From: Chelonobacter sp050613185
Lineage (GTDB): Bacteria; Pseudomonadota; Gammaproteobacteria; Enterobacterales; Pasteurellaceae
Length of the DNA stretch: 64,000 nucleotides
NCBI RefSeq assembly: GCF_050613185.1
Contig: NZ_CP192511.1
Coordinates: forward strand, 1,736,001 to 1,800,000
Reading direction: 5' to 3'
Numbering within the stretch: position 1 is the stretch's first letter; each line of letters starts with the position of its first letter. Below, piece after piece: positions 34,423 through 42,220 of this stretch. The notes under the pieces are model-generated. The model made no database searches. It had not been told where the DNA came from and saw nothing but the letters and a program-made list of their open reading frames with translations. A program made the position numbers and the translations under genes.

Positions 34423-35760
34423 TTACCCGACAATCTCACCCCATAAATCATATTCATCGGCATTGTGGATTTTGGCTTGTACAATGTCACCGACTTTGAC
34501 CGCACTTTGTGTTGGGTTCTCTAAATAAACCAAGCCGTCGATTTCCGGCGCGTCTGCCATTGAGCGCCCTATAATGCCTTGTTCGTCGATTTCGTCGATA
34601 ATTACGGCTAACGTTTTGCCGATTTTTTGTTGCAGCCGTTGTGCGGAGATTTGCTGCTGCAACTGCATGAAACGGTGGAAACGTTCTTCTTTCACCTCTT
34701 CCGGCACTTGATCCGCCATCTCGGTGGCAGGTGCGCCGTCAACCGGGCTGAATTTGAAACAGCCGACGCGATCCAGTTGCGCTTCTTGCAAAAAGTCTAA
34801 TAACAGTTGGAAATCTTGTTCGGTTTCGCCCGGGAAGCCGACGATAAAAGTCGAACGCAGGGTCAATTCCGGGCAAATATCGCGCCAGTTTTTGATCCGC
34901 TCTAAAGTGCGGTCAATCGAGCCGGGGCGTTTCATCGCTTTCAGAATTTTCGGGCTGGCGTGTTGCAGCGGAATATCCAAATAGGGCAGAATTTTGCCTT
35001 CCGCCATCAGCGGAATCAGTTTATCCACGTGCGGATAGGGATACACATAGTGCAAGCGCACCCAAATATTCAGTTTTGCCAGTTGCTCACACAACGATAG
35101 CAGATCGTTGCGGATCGGCATACCGTTCCAGAACGCGATATTGTTTTTGTCTTTTTTAGTTTTGTCTAAGGTGTAAGCCGAGGTATCTTGCGACACCACC
35201 AACAGCTCTTTCACTCCGGCATCGGCGAGGCGTTTGGCTTCGTCCAACACATTGCCAATCGGGCGGCTGTCGAGATCGCCGCGCATTGACGGAATAATGC
35301 AGAACGTACAACGGTGATCACAACCTTCGGAAATTTTCAGATAGGCATAGTGCTTCGGCGTCAGTTTCACCCCTTGTTTCGGCACCAGATTGACAAACGG
35401 GTTGTATTCCGGTTTCGGCACATATTTATGTACTTGTTTCAGCACGGTTTCATAGCTGTGCGGACCACTGACTTCCAACACTTTTGGGTGCACTTCGCGG
35501 ATCTGATCTTCTTTCGCGCCCAAACAGCCGGTGACGATCACCTTGCCGTTTTCCGCCAAGGCTTCGCCGATCGCTTCCAACGACTCTTGCACCGCGCTGT
35601 CGATAAAGCCGCAGGTGTTGACGATTACCAAATCGGCGTTGTCATAGCTCGGCACGATGTTATAACCATCGGTGCGCAGTTCGGTCAGAATACGTTCGGA
35701 ATCGACCAGGTTTTTCGGACAGCCGAGGCTTAAAAAACCAATATTCGGGGGGTGGATCAT
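34423..35760 (-). CDS. rimO: Ribosomal protein S12 methylthiotransferase RimO
   Basis: RimO is a radical-SAM enzyme that adds a methylthio group to Asp88 of ribosomal protein S12. The protein has 445 residues (E. coli 441). Three N-terminal Cys ligands of the auxiliary cluster lie in LGCPKN, NTCGFI and TGCLGA. The radical-SAM motif is CDHRCTFCIIPSMRG (C-x3-C-x2-C), and a TRAM domain occupies the last ~70 residues. The LGCPKNLVDSE start separates RimO from MiaB. The gene stands alone between hpt and the accessory block. Confidence 0.96.
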   Translation of the reverse strand: MIHPPNIGFLSLGCPKNLVDSERILTELRTDGYNIVPSYDNADLVIVNTCGFIDSAVQESLEAIGEALAENGKVIVTGCLGAKEDQIREVHPKVLEVSGPHSYETVLKQVHKYVPKPEYNPFVNLVPKQGVKLTPKHYAYLKISEGCDHRCTFCIIPSMRGDLDSRPIGNVLDEAKRLADAGVKELLVVSQDTSAYTLDKTKKDKNNIAFWNGMPIRNDLLSLCEQLAKLNIWVRLHYVYPYPHVDKLIPLMAEGKILPYLDIPLQHASPKILKAMKRPGSIDRTLERIKNWRDICPELTLRSTFIVGFPGETEQDFQLLLDFLQEAQLDRVGCFKFSPVDGAPATEMADQVPEEVKEERFHRFMQLQQQISAQRLQQKIGKTLAVIIDEIDEQGIIGRSMADAPEIDGLVYLENPTQSAVKVGDIVQAKIHNADEYDLWGEIVG

Positions 35761-35871
35761 AATCTTCTCAATATTTCAAAATAGAACAAGTACGGACAAA
35801 CCGCACTTTGCTGTTTGTCCGCGATAAAAATTGCGCTGATTGTATAGAATTTAGGATTAAAAGGCTAGTTG

Positions 35872-36552
35872 TCAGTGCCGGGATGAAGAAAAAGGCAAGC
35901 GTCCGGCATAACGTCGATCGCTTAGCATGCGCAATAATACAATGGCAGTGAGTGAAATCGTTAAAAATAGTGAAATAAGTAAAATGAGTGACGGTTCATA
36001 ATCGATAAAGCCTAAATATTTTAGGAATTCGATAGAACCAAGAAGCAGGCTTATGCTTAATACGATATTGAGCAATGCGACATATTTTGCCTTAGTGAAA
36101 AGGGTATTGATAATACTGCGAACAAATAGAATAAATCCTAAATAAATCGTAATAGACAGAACGCTGCTAATAATCACATACGGTACTAAATATAATAATA
36201 GTAGGAAAATGGCGATAAAATAAAAACTATAGCGTTCTAATGGCGTGAACCGTTGCAAGGTGAAGTCGCGCAGAAAGAGATTAAAGACAAAAGTAAAGCT
36301 AATCAAAAAGGTAAGGCTTAATTTTGATGGCGGAATCCCATTATAAAATAAGGATAGATCAGGGGTTAACAAACTGTAAATAAACGTTAGCCAGGCGATT
36401 GCGGCTATGGCGCACCAAATAAAATATTTTTCCTTTGCGCTGATAAAATAACAACAGGCGCAGACGATAACCAGAATAAGCAAACTAATGACATTTATCT
36501 GGAAAAGATGATAATTGATACAAATACTCAAATTATTGGCGGTTGCAATCAT
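35872..36552 (-). CDS. Multispanning membrane protein, unrecognised family
   Basis: I do not recognise this 226-residue protein. It has about seven hydrophobic segments (for example LLILVIVCACCYF, FIWCAIAAIAWLTFIYSLL, FLISFTFVFNLFL and ILLISLFLTISLTAIVLLRML) and a basic C-terminal tail. The layout recalls the 7TM input modules of sensor kinases, yet no kinase, HAMP or output domain follows. It starts one base after the stop of the response-regulator gene (TAG-T-ATG), so the two are translationally coupled. A sensory or regulatory role is an inference from that coupling. The region is A+T rich compared with its neighbours, suggesting transfer. Confidence 0.6.
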   Translation of the reverse strand: MIATANNLSICINYHLFQINVISLLILVIVCACCYFISAKEKYFIWCAIAAIAWLTFIYSLLTPDLSLFYNGIPPSKLSLTFLISFTFVFNLFLRDFTLQRFTPLERYSFYFIAIFLLLLYLVPYVIISSVLSITIYLGFILFVRSIINTLFTKAKYVALLNIVLSISLLLGSIEFLKYLGFIDYEPSLILLISLFLTISLTAIVLLRMLSDRRYAGRLPFSSSRH

Positions 36553-36553
36553 A

Positions 36554-37225
36554 CTATATCAATCCGATTTTACGTGCTTTACTGATCGCTTTAGTACGGT
36601 TACACACGGTGAGCTTGCGGTAAATATGGCGGATATGCGTTTCAATAGTATAGCGTGATAAATATAATTGATCGGCAATTTCCTGGTTGCTTAATCCGTT
36701 GGCGATGTGTTTCAAAATTTCATTTTCTCGCGTGGTCAGGCAGATATTATTGTTTTCTTCCTTAATTTGTTGGTCAAAATGAGTAAATTTATTGCAGAGT
36801 GGTAATAAATTGATTATATGTTTGGTGATAAACGGATCGATCACCACACCGCCTTGCAAAACATTGCGAATGGCGCTCAACAATTCAAAATCCTCCCTTT
36901 CTTTCAGAATATATGCCGTTACGCCGGCCTGTATCGCATTGATGATGGTCGTTTCACGATGACTTGAGGAAAGCACCAACATTGGCGGTTTATTATCTGA
37001 GGTGTTTAACGCATTGATGATACTTAACCCGTTTCCATCGGATAGATCCAAGTCGATAATCGCAAAAGCGATATTTGTTAAGTTAATGCCAATCGTGCTG
37101 CTAATGGATTCGGTAAAAATTAAATCGGATGATTTATACCCAAGATTTAACAGCAATGCATGCAATCGCTGTTGTATCTGTATGTCGCTTTCTACAATAA
37201 GCAGGGGAGCAAGTAAATTCAGCAT
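36554..37225 (-). CDS. NarL/FixJ-family response regulator
   Basis: This 223-residue protein has an N-terminal receiver domain and a C-terminal LuxR-type helix-turn-helix (LTTRENEILKHIANGLSNQE, then RYTIETHIRHIYRKL). The likely phospho-acceptor is Asp58 in IIDLDLSDGNG, with Ser86 and Lys108 at the switch positions. The acidic pocket is unusual: after VE comes Ser13 where the second acid normally stands, and Pro after the phospho-site is Ser62. No histidine kinase is next to it; the partner is the membrane protein just downstream. The divergent gene to the right is a small membrane ORF and then a trimeric autotransporter, a possible target. Confidence 0.8.
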   Translation of the reverse strand: MLNLLAPLLIVESDIQIQQRLHALLLNLGYKSSDLIFTESISSTIGINLTNIAFAIIDLDLSDGNGLSIINALNTSDNKPPMLVLSSSHRETTIINAIQAGVTAYILKEREDFELLSAIRNVLQGGVVIDPFITKHIINLLPLCNKFTHFDQQIKEENNNICLTTRENEILKHIANGLSNQEIADQLYLSRYTIETHIRHIYRKLTVCNRTKAISKARKIGLI

Positions 37226-37331
37226 AAGTTTTTCCTAACAACCTGTTTTTATTTTTAGTATTTTTAATAACTTAATCAAATGCGGGGCAAATGATGATAA
37301 AGGAAATGATTTCAAACATATAAAAAGAGCC

Positions 37332-37370
37332 GTGATAATATAGTAAATAACGCATTTTTACTATCACAAA
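37332..37370. promoter_or_regulatory. Inverted repeat in the regulator-adhesin intergenic region
   Basis: The 666 bp gap 37226-37891 is A+T rich. At 37332-37370 the segments GTGATA..AGTAAA and TTTACTATCAC form an interrupted inverted repeat about 110 bases upstream of the response-regulator start. It could be an operator for that regulator. A TATAAT box lies near 37545-37550, before the small ORF. Confidence 0.3.
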
Positions 37371-37570
37371 AATTAGCTATATCCGTATTGTCTCTATATT
37401 TGTAACTTGCCGGTTTTCAGCAACTCCATTATTACCGTTACATAAATTTTACTTGCATTGTTTTTAATTTAATATTTGTGGGGTATTTAAAATCACAGGA
37501 TTTTGTTATATGCGCTTGCTTGTAACTATGTTCTAATCAAATAATTATAATTCTCAATGTTGAGTGGGAA

Positions 37571-37690
37571 ATGAAAGTTTTAATCGGCGTGATAGCCTTG
37601 CTAATTGTTGCCGTGCTGGCGGTTTTTATCCTCGGGGCGATTAAAGATAGCATTTTTATCCATTTTAATGGTAACCCATATGATGAATGA
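37571..37690 (+). CDS. Small single-span membrane protein (39 residues)
   Basis: An ATG at 37571 opens a 39-codon frame that encodes one strongly hydrophobic helix (KVLIGVIALLIVAVLAVFIL) followed by a polar tail ending NGNPYDE. GAGTGGGA lies about 3-10 bases upstream as a possible ribosome site, and TATAAT occurs near 37545. A hairpin with T-run follows shortly after the stop. Its G+C is higher than the flanks, which favours coding. I know no family for it; a toxin-like or regulatory membrane peptide is possible. Confidence 0.45.
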   Translation: MKVLIGVIALLIVAVLAVFILGAIKDSIFIHFNGNPYDE

Positions 37691-37712
37691 TTGTGATGGA
37701 TTTAATTAAAAA

Positions 37713-37759
37713 ATCACTAGATTTCTTAAACGAAAATCACGGAGTCTAGTGATGTTTTT
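37713..37759 (+). terminator. Hairpin after the small membrane ORF
   Basis: ATCACTAGA and TCTAGTGAT (37713-37721 and 37745-37753) form a perfect 9 bp stem with a 23-base loop, followed by GTTTTTG. It falls 22 bases after the small ORF's stop and before the adhesin's own leader, so it could end that transcript. Confidence 0.5.
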
Positions 37760-37891
37760 GAATATTGTTTTGTTGTCTAATGCTTGGCGGATATTTGTTT
37801 TTAATTTGAAAATAGATTTATCCGTTGGTTATTTCTATAAGCTTAATTAATAACGTGCGTAATTAATTTAATCGTAAAGGAACAATGCATT

Positions 37892-39148
37892 ATGAAACAT
37901 TTTAAAAAACTCACAATTTCCAGTTTGGTATTATCTGTGTTATCTGTAGGCGCTTATGCTGAAACAACTTTTAAGACTGATACGGAAACCGTTTCGGCTA
38001 ATGAAATTATTATTACATCCGGTAATGAGGATAGTACCAGAGTTACACTTAGAAGTGATAATAAGACAGCTTATCTTGAAATTGAAGCGTCGACCCCGCC
38101 TCTTCGTTATACGACGAAAAACATTGGAGAATATCTCCGACAAGACCAATTCAATGCAACAGATGATGTGGTTTTGATTGGCTCAAAAGGGGTGACGAGC
38201 GCTGGCGTAACAATTCATAATGTTGCAGGCGGACAATTGGATAAAGATAGCAAACAAGCCGTCAATGGCGCTCAATTATTTGAGGTGAAAAAAGATTTGG
38301 CTGAAACGGAAGATCAACGAAAAACCATGGCAATTAACCTGAATGGCAATAACGTCAAAATCGGTAACCTGGAAGAACAAGCACAAAAACACAAGGGGCA
38401 GCTCACTCAATTGGAAAAACGCGCCGGCGAGGCCGACAGCAAATTCGAAGAAGTGCGCCGAGGTTTTGAAACGGTGAGTAACACTTTTGCAGCCAATGAT
38501 AAGGCAATCAAAGAAGGTTTTACCCGCGTTGGCGAAGCAATCCGAGAGAACGAAGAAAAAACTCAGCAGGGCTTTGCGCGTGTCGGTGAAGTGATCCAAG
38601 CAAACGAAGAAAAAAACGAACAAGGCTTTGCGGCTGTGGGCAAACGGCTTGAAGCAACTGACAAAAAAGTTGAAGTGGTCACCAAAGCATTTGACGGTTT
38701 GAATAAAGCGCAGCAAGAGGCACAAAAAGAAAACGGCGAGAAATTTGTTGCTTTGGATAAACGTGTTGGTGCCGCCAATGTTGAATTAGGCAAAATATCT
38801 GCCTCACTAAACAAACAATTGGAGAATGCCACTGGACGTATCGGCGCTTTAGCCAACCAAGTCCAACACCATGATACGCAACTGAAATCCTTGGATAAAA
38901 AAGTATCGCAAGTGGACAGAAAAGCCCAACAAGGTATCGCGGCGGCATTGGCGGTGGCGGCAATTCCGCAAGCCGTGTTGCCAAATGAAAACGTGATCGC
39001 TTTCGCTGCCGGTAACTGGAGAAGTGCAAACGGGATGGCGATCGGTTTCTCTCATGCGTCCGGCAACGGCAAATGGTTGTTCAAAGTCGGTGCGGTTAAT
39101 GCCGGCAATAATTATGGCGCCAATGCCGGTATCGGTTACAGATGGTAA
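37892..39148 (+). CDS. Trimeric autotransporter adhesin (YadA-like)
   Basis: This 418-residue surface protein has a signal peptide (KHFKKLTISSLVLSVLSVG, cut near AYA) and a short, A+T-rich unrecognised head (about residues 25-105). A neck motif (NVAGGQ..DSKQAVNGAQLFE) is followed by a coiled-coil stalk and a C-terminal YadA anchor ending in GIGYRW, a typical outer membrane end with aromatic terminus. The stalk holds four 18-residue repeats at 191-259 (GFETV.., GFTRVGEAIRENEEK.., GFARVGEVIQANEEK.., GFAAVGKRLEATDKK). It is short for the family. TAAAGGAAC precedes the start. The head differs in base composition from the anchor. Confidence 0.88.
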   Translation: MKHFKKLTISSLVLSVLSVGAYAETTFKTDTETVSANEIIITSGNEDSTRVTLRSDNKTAYLEIEASTPPLRYTTKNIGEYLRQDQFNATDDVVLIGSKGVTSAGVTIHNVAGGQLDKDSKQAVNGAQLFEVKKDLAETEDQRKTMAINLNGNNVKIGNLEEQAQKHKGQLTQLEKRAGEADSKFEEVRRGFETVSNTFAANDKAIKEGFTRVGEAIRENEEKTQQGFARVGEVIQANEEKNEQGFAAVGKRLEATDKKVEVVTKAFDGLNKAQQEAQKENGEKFVALDKRVGAANVELGKISASLNKQLENATGRIGALANQVQHHDTQLKSLDKKVSQVDRKAQQGIAAALAVAAIPQAVLPNENVIAFAAGNWRSANGMAIGFSHASGNGKWLFKVGAVNAGNNYGANAGIGYRW

Positions 39149-39183
39149 CACCGGTTTGCAACCGCACTTGATATTGTCACAGC

Positions 39184-39217
39184 CCGTTATTAAAGCAAAT
39201 AACGGGCTTTTTTGTGT
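39184..39217 (+). terminator. Rho-independent terminator of the adhesin gene
   Basis: AGCCCGTTATT and AATAACGGGCT form an 11 bp stem around AAAGCA, followed by TTTTTGTGTTTG. It lies 33 bases after the stop. Confidence 0.9.
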
Positions 39218-39532
39218 TTGTTAAACGGAGCGTTCGACGGCAACCTCCCGTTTTCCTCAACATAATTGAGTATTTTTATAAAAAAAGTTGAGTAATTGAG
39301 AGATATTTTTAAGGAAGGGATTAATATTTGCCTGATTTTGAGCTATATTAGATAAGATAATTTTTAGCATTTTTATTACAAATTCTTAAAGAAACAGGGT
39401 AAGTTTTAAAATTCCTTTGTTTTTAGCTAGTTAGTTTTTAGCGGCTTGGTTTTTTATCGCTTACTTGGCTTTGGGGGATTTGGCAGCAATGCCGATTCTC
39501 AATGTTTTTTCATCAACAAAAAGGAAATGACC
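39218..39532 (+). promoter_or_regulatory. Upstream region of aceE
   Basis: This 315 bp A+T-rich stretch has no gene. Two TTGAGTA copies lie 22 bp apart (39266-39272, 39288-39294), with a third similar ATTGAGA at 39296. A TTGCCT followed by ATATTAGATAAGATAA around 39330-39360 is a plausible promoter. No pdhR gene, the usual neighbour of aceE in E. coli, is present. Confidence 0.3.
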
Positions 39533-42196
39533 ATGTCCGAAACAGTTAAAAATGACGTGGATGCAGTTGAAACCAATGATTGGCTGTTGGCAATCGATTC
39601 TGTAATCCGTGAAGAGGGGGTTGAACGCGCCCAATTTATCATTGAACAAATCATGCAACGTGCCAGAGCCAACAGCGTTTCTCTGCCGAGCGGCGTGACC
39701 ACCGACTATATCAATACGATTCCGACCAGTGAAGAACCTAACTATCCGGGCAATTTGGATTTAGAACGCCGTATCCGTGGCGCGATCCGTTGGAATGCGA
39801 TGATGATGGTGTTGCGTGCGTCGAAAAAAGATTTGGAGCTGGGCGGGCACATGGCGTCTTTCCAATCGTCGGCAACCATTTATGAAGTCTGCTTTAACCA
39901 TTTCTTCAAAGCGGCGACAGAGAAAAACGGCGGCGATTTGGTGTTCTTCCAAGGTCATATTTCTCCGGGGATTTATTCGCGTGCGTTCTTAGAAGGGCGT
40001 TTGACCGAAGAGCAACTGGATAATTTCCGCCAAGAAGTCCACGGTAAAGGCATTTCCTCTTATCCGCACCCGAAATTAATGCCGGAATTCTGGCAGTTCC
40101 CGACGGTTTCTATGGGCTTAGGGCCAATCAATGCGATTTACCAAGCGCGTTTCTTAAAATATTTGCACAACCGTGGTTTGAAAGATACTGCCGATCAAAC
40201 CGTTTATGCCTTCTTAGGTGACGGTGAAATGGACGAAGTGGAATCACGCGGTGCGATCTCGTTTGCGGCACGGGAGAAACTGGATAACTTGGTGTTTGTG
40301 ATCAACTGTAACCTGCAACGTTTGGATGGTCCGGTTACCGGCAACGGTAAAATTATCCAAGAATTGGAAGGTCTGTTCACCGGCGCAGGATGGGAAGTGA
40401 TCAAAGTGATTTGGGGGCGTCGTTGGGATCGTCTGTTACAACGTGATACCTCCGGTAAATTACTGAAATTAATGATGGAAGTGGTTGACGGCGATTACCA
40501 AACCTTTAAATCAAAAGACGGTGCCTATGTGCGTAAATACTTCTTCGGCCGTTATCCGGAAACCGAAGCCTTGGTTGCCGATATGACTGATGATGAAATT
40601 TGGGCGCTGAACCGTGGCGGTCACGATCCGATTAAAGTGTTCGCCGCATTCAATAAAGCGAAAAAAGTCCAAGACAAACCGGTGGTATTGTTGGTGAAAA
40701 CCATCAAAGGCTACGGCATGGGCGAAGCGGCGGAAGGTAAAAATATCGCGCACCAAGTGAAGAAAATGGATATGTCCGGTGTGCGTCATGTGCGTGACCA
40801 ATTCTCTATCGAATTGAGCGATGAAGAAGTCGAAAAACTGCCGTATATCAAATTTGCCGAAGGCTCGGAAGAGTACAAATACCTGCACCAACACCGTCAA
40901 GCGTTGAACGGTTATTTGCCGAAGCGTTCGCCACGTTTCACAGTCGAGCTGCAAGTGCCTGAATTGGAAGAGTTCGCACAATTATTTGAAGCGCAAGCGC
41001 GTCCGATTTCAACCACCATGGCATTCGTGCGTTCATTAAACGTATTGTTGAAAAATAAATCCGTTGGCAAACACATTGTGCCGATTATTGCCGATGAAGC
41101 GCGTACTTTCGGGATGGAAGGCTTATTCCGTCAAATCGGGATCTACAATCCGCACGGTCAAAACTATACTCCGCAAGATCGCGAGCAAGTTTCTTACTAC
41201 CGTGAAGCGATTGACGGGCAAGTGTTGCAAGAAGGGATCAACGAGCTGGGCGCAACCTCATCTTGGTTAGCCGCGGCAACTTCTTACAGCACCAACAATA
41301 TGCCGATGATTCCGTTCTTCGTTTACTATTCGATGTTCGGTTTCCAACGTGTCGGTGACTTAATGTGGGCGGCGGGCGACCAACAAGCACGCGGCTTTAT
41401 GATCGGCGGTACTTCCGGTCGTACTACGCTGAACGGCGAAGGTCTGCAACATGAAGACGGACACAGCCACATTCAGTCGCTGACTATTCCGAACTGTATC
41501 TCTTATGATCCGGCGTTCGCTTATGAAGTCGCCGTGATTATGCAAGACGGGGTGCGTCGTATGTACGGGCCTGAACAAGAGAACGTTTACTACTACATCA
41601 CGACCCTGAACGAAACTTACGACCAACCGGCAATGCCGAAAGGCGCGGAAGAAGGCATCCGTAAAGGGATCTACAAATTTGAAACCGTCACCGGTCAAGG
41701 CAAAGGCAAAGTGCAATTGCTGGGTTCAGGCGCGATTTTACGCCATGTACGTGAAGCGGCGAAACTGTTGGCTGACGAATACGGCGTAACCTCCGATGTG
41801 TATAGCGTACCGTCATTTACCGAAGTGGCGCGTGAAGGTGCGGATGTTGATCGTTGGAATCTGTTGCACCCGACCGAAAAAGCACGCTTACCATACATTG
41901 CGCAAGTGATGAACGACGCGCCGGCAATTGCGGCAACCGATTACATGAAACTGTTCGCAGAACAAGTCCGTCCGTTTATTCCGGCACAAAGCTACCGCGT
42001 GTTGGGTACCGATGGTTTCGGACGTTCCGACAGCCGTGAAAACCTGCGTGAACACTTTGAAGTGAATGCACACTATGTCGTGGTTGCTGCGCTGAGCGAA
42101 TTGGCGAAACAAGGTGTGGTTGAGGGCAAAGTCGTCGCTGACGCCATCAAGAAATATGGCATTGACGCAGAAAAAATGAATCCGCTGTATGCTTAA
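39533..42196 (+). CDS. aceE: Pyruvate dehydrogenase E1 component, homodimeric
   Basis: AceE is the thiamine diphosphate-dependent E1 of the pyruvate dehydrogenase complex. ATG at 39533 gives 887 residues, the same as E. coli, starting MSETVKNDVDAVETNDWL; AAAAGGAAA lies just upstream. The TPP motif is seen in GDGEMDEVESRGAISFAAR and INCNLQRLDGPV. Catalytic His residues fall in GGHMASFQSSATIYE and GEGLQHEDGHSH. It begins the aceE-aceF-lpd cluster; aceF starts 24 bases after its stop. Confidence 0.97.
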   Translation: MSETVKNDVDAVETNDWLLAIDSVIREEGVERAQFIIEQIMQRARANSVSLPSGVTTDYINTIPTSEEPNYPGNLDLERRIRGAIRWNAMMMVLRASKKDLELGGHMASFQSSATIYEVCFNHFFKAATEKNGGDLVFFQGHISPGIYSRAFLEGRLTEEQLDNFRQEVHGKGISSYPHPKLMPEFWQFPTVSMGLGPINAIYQARFLKYLHNRGLKDTADQTVYAFLGDGEMDEVESRGAISFAAREKLDNLVFVINCNLQRLDGPVTGNGKIIQELEGLFTGAGWEVIKVIWGRRWDRLLQRDTSGKLLKLMMEVVDGDYQTFKSKDGAYVRKYFFGRYPETEALVADMTDDEIWALNRGGHDPIKVFAAFNKAKKVQDKPVVLLVKTIKGYGMGEAAEGKNIAHQVKKMDMSGVRHVRDQFSIELSDEEVEKLPYIKFAEGSEEYKYLHQHRQALNGYLPKRSPRFTVELQVPELEEFAQLFEAQARPISTTMAFVRSLNVLLKNKSVGKHIVPIIADEARTFGMEGLFRQIGIYNPHGQNYTPQDREQVSYYREAIDGQVLQEGINELGATSSWLAAATSYSTNNMPMIPFFVYYSMFGFQRVGDLMWAAGDQQARGFMIGGTSGRTTLNGEGLQHEDGHSHIQSLTIPNCISYDPAFAYEVAVIMQDGVRRMYGPEQENVYYYITTLNETYDQPAMPKGAEEGIRKGIYKFETVTGQGKGKVQLLGSGAILRHVREAAKLLADEYGVTSDVYSVPSFTEVAREGADVDRWNLLHPTEKARLPYIAQVMNDAPAIAATDYMKLFAEQVRPFIPAQSYRVLGTDGFGRSDSRENLREHFEVNAHYVVVAALSELAKQGVVEGKVVADAIKKYGIDAEKMNPLYA

Positions 42197-42220
42197 TTGT
42201 CATTAGAGAAAGGAAAAATT

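Noticed and set aside
35872..36552. Membrane protein as a complete histidine kinase
   Set aside because: No H-box, N-box or ATPase motif follows the membrane segments, and the protein ends shortly after the last helix.
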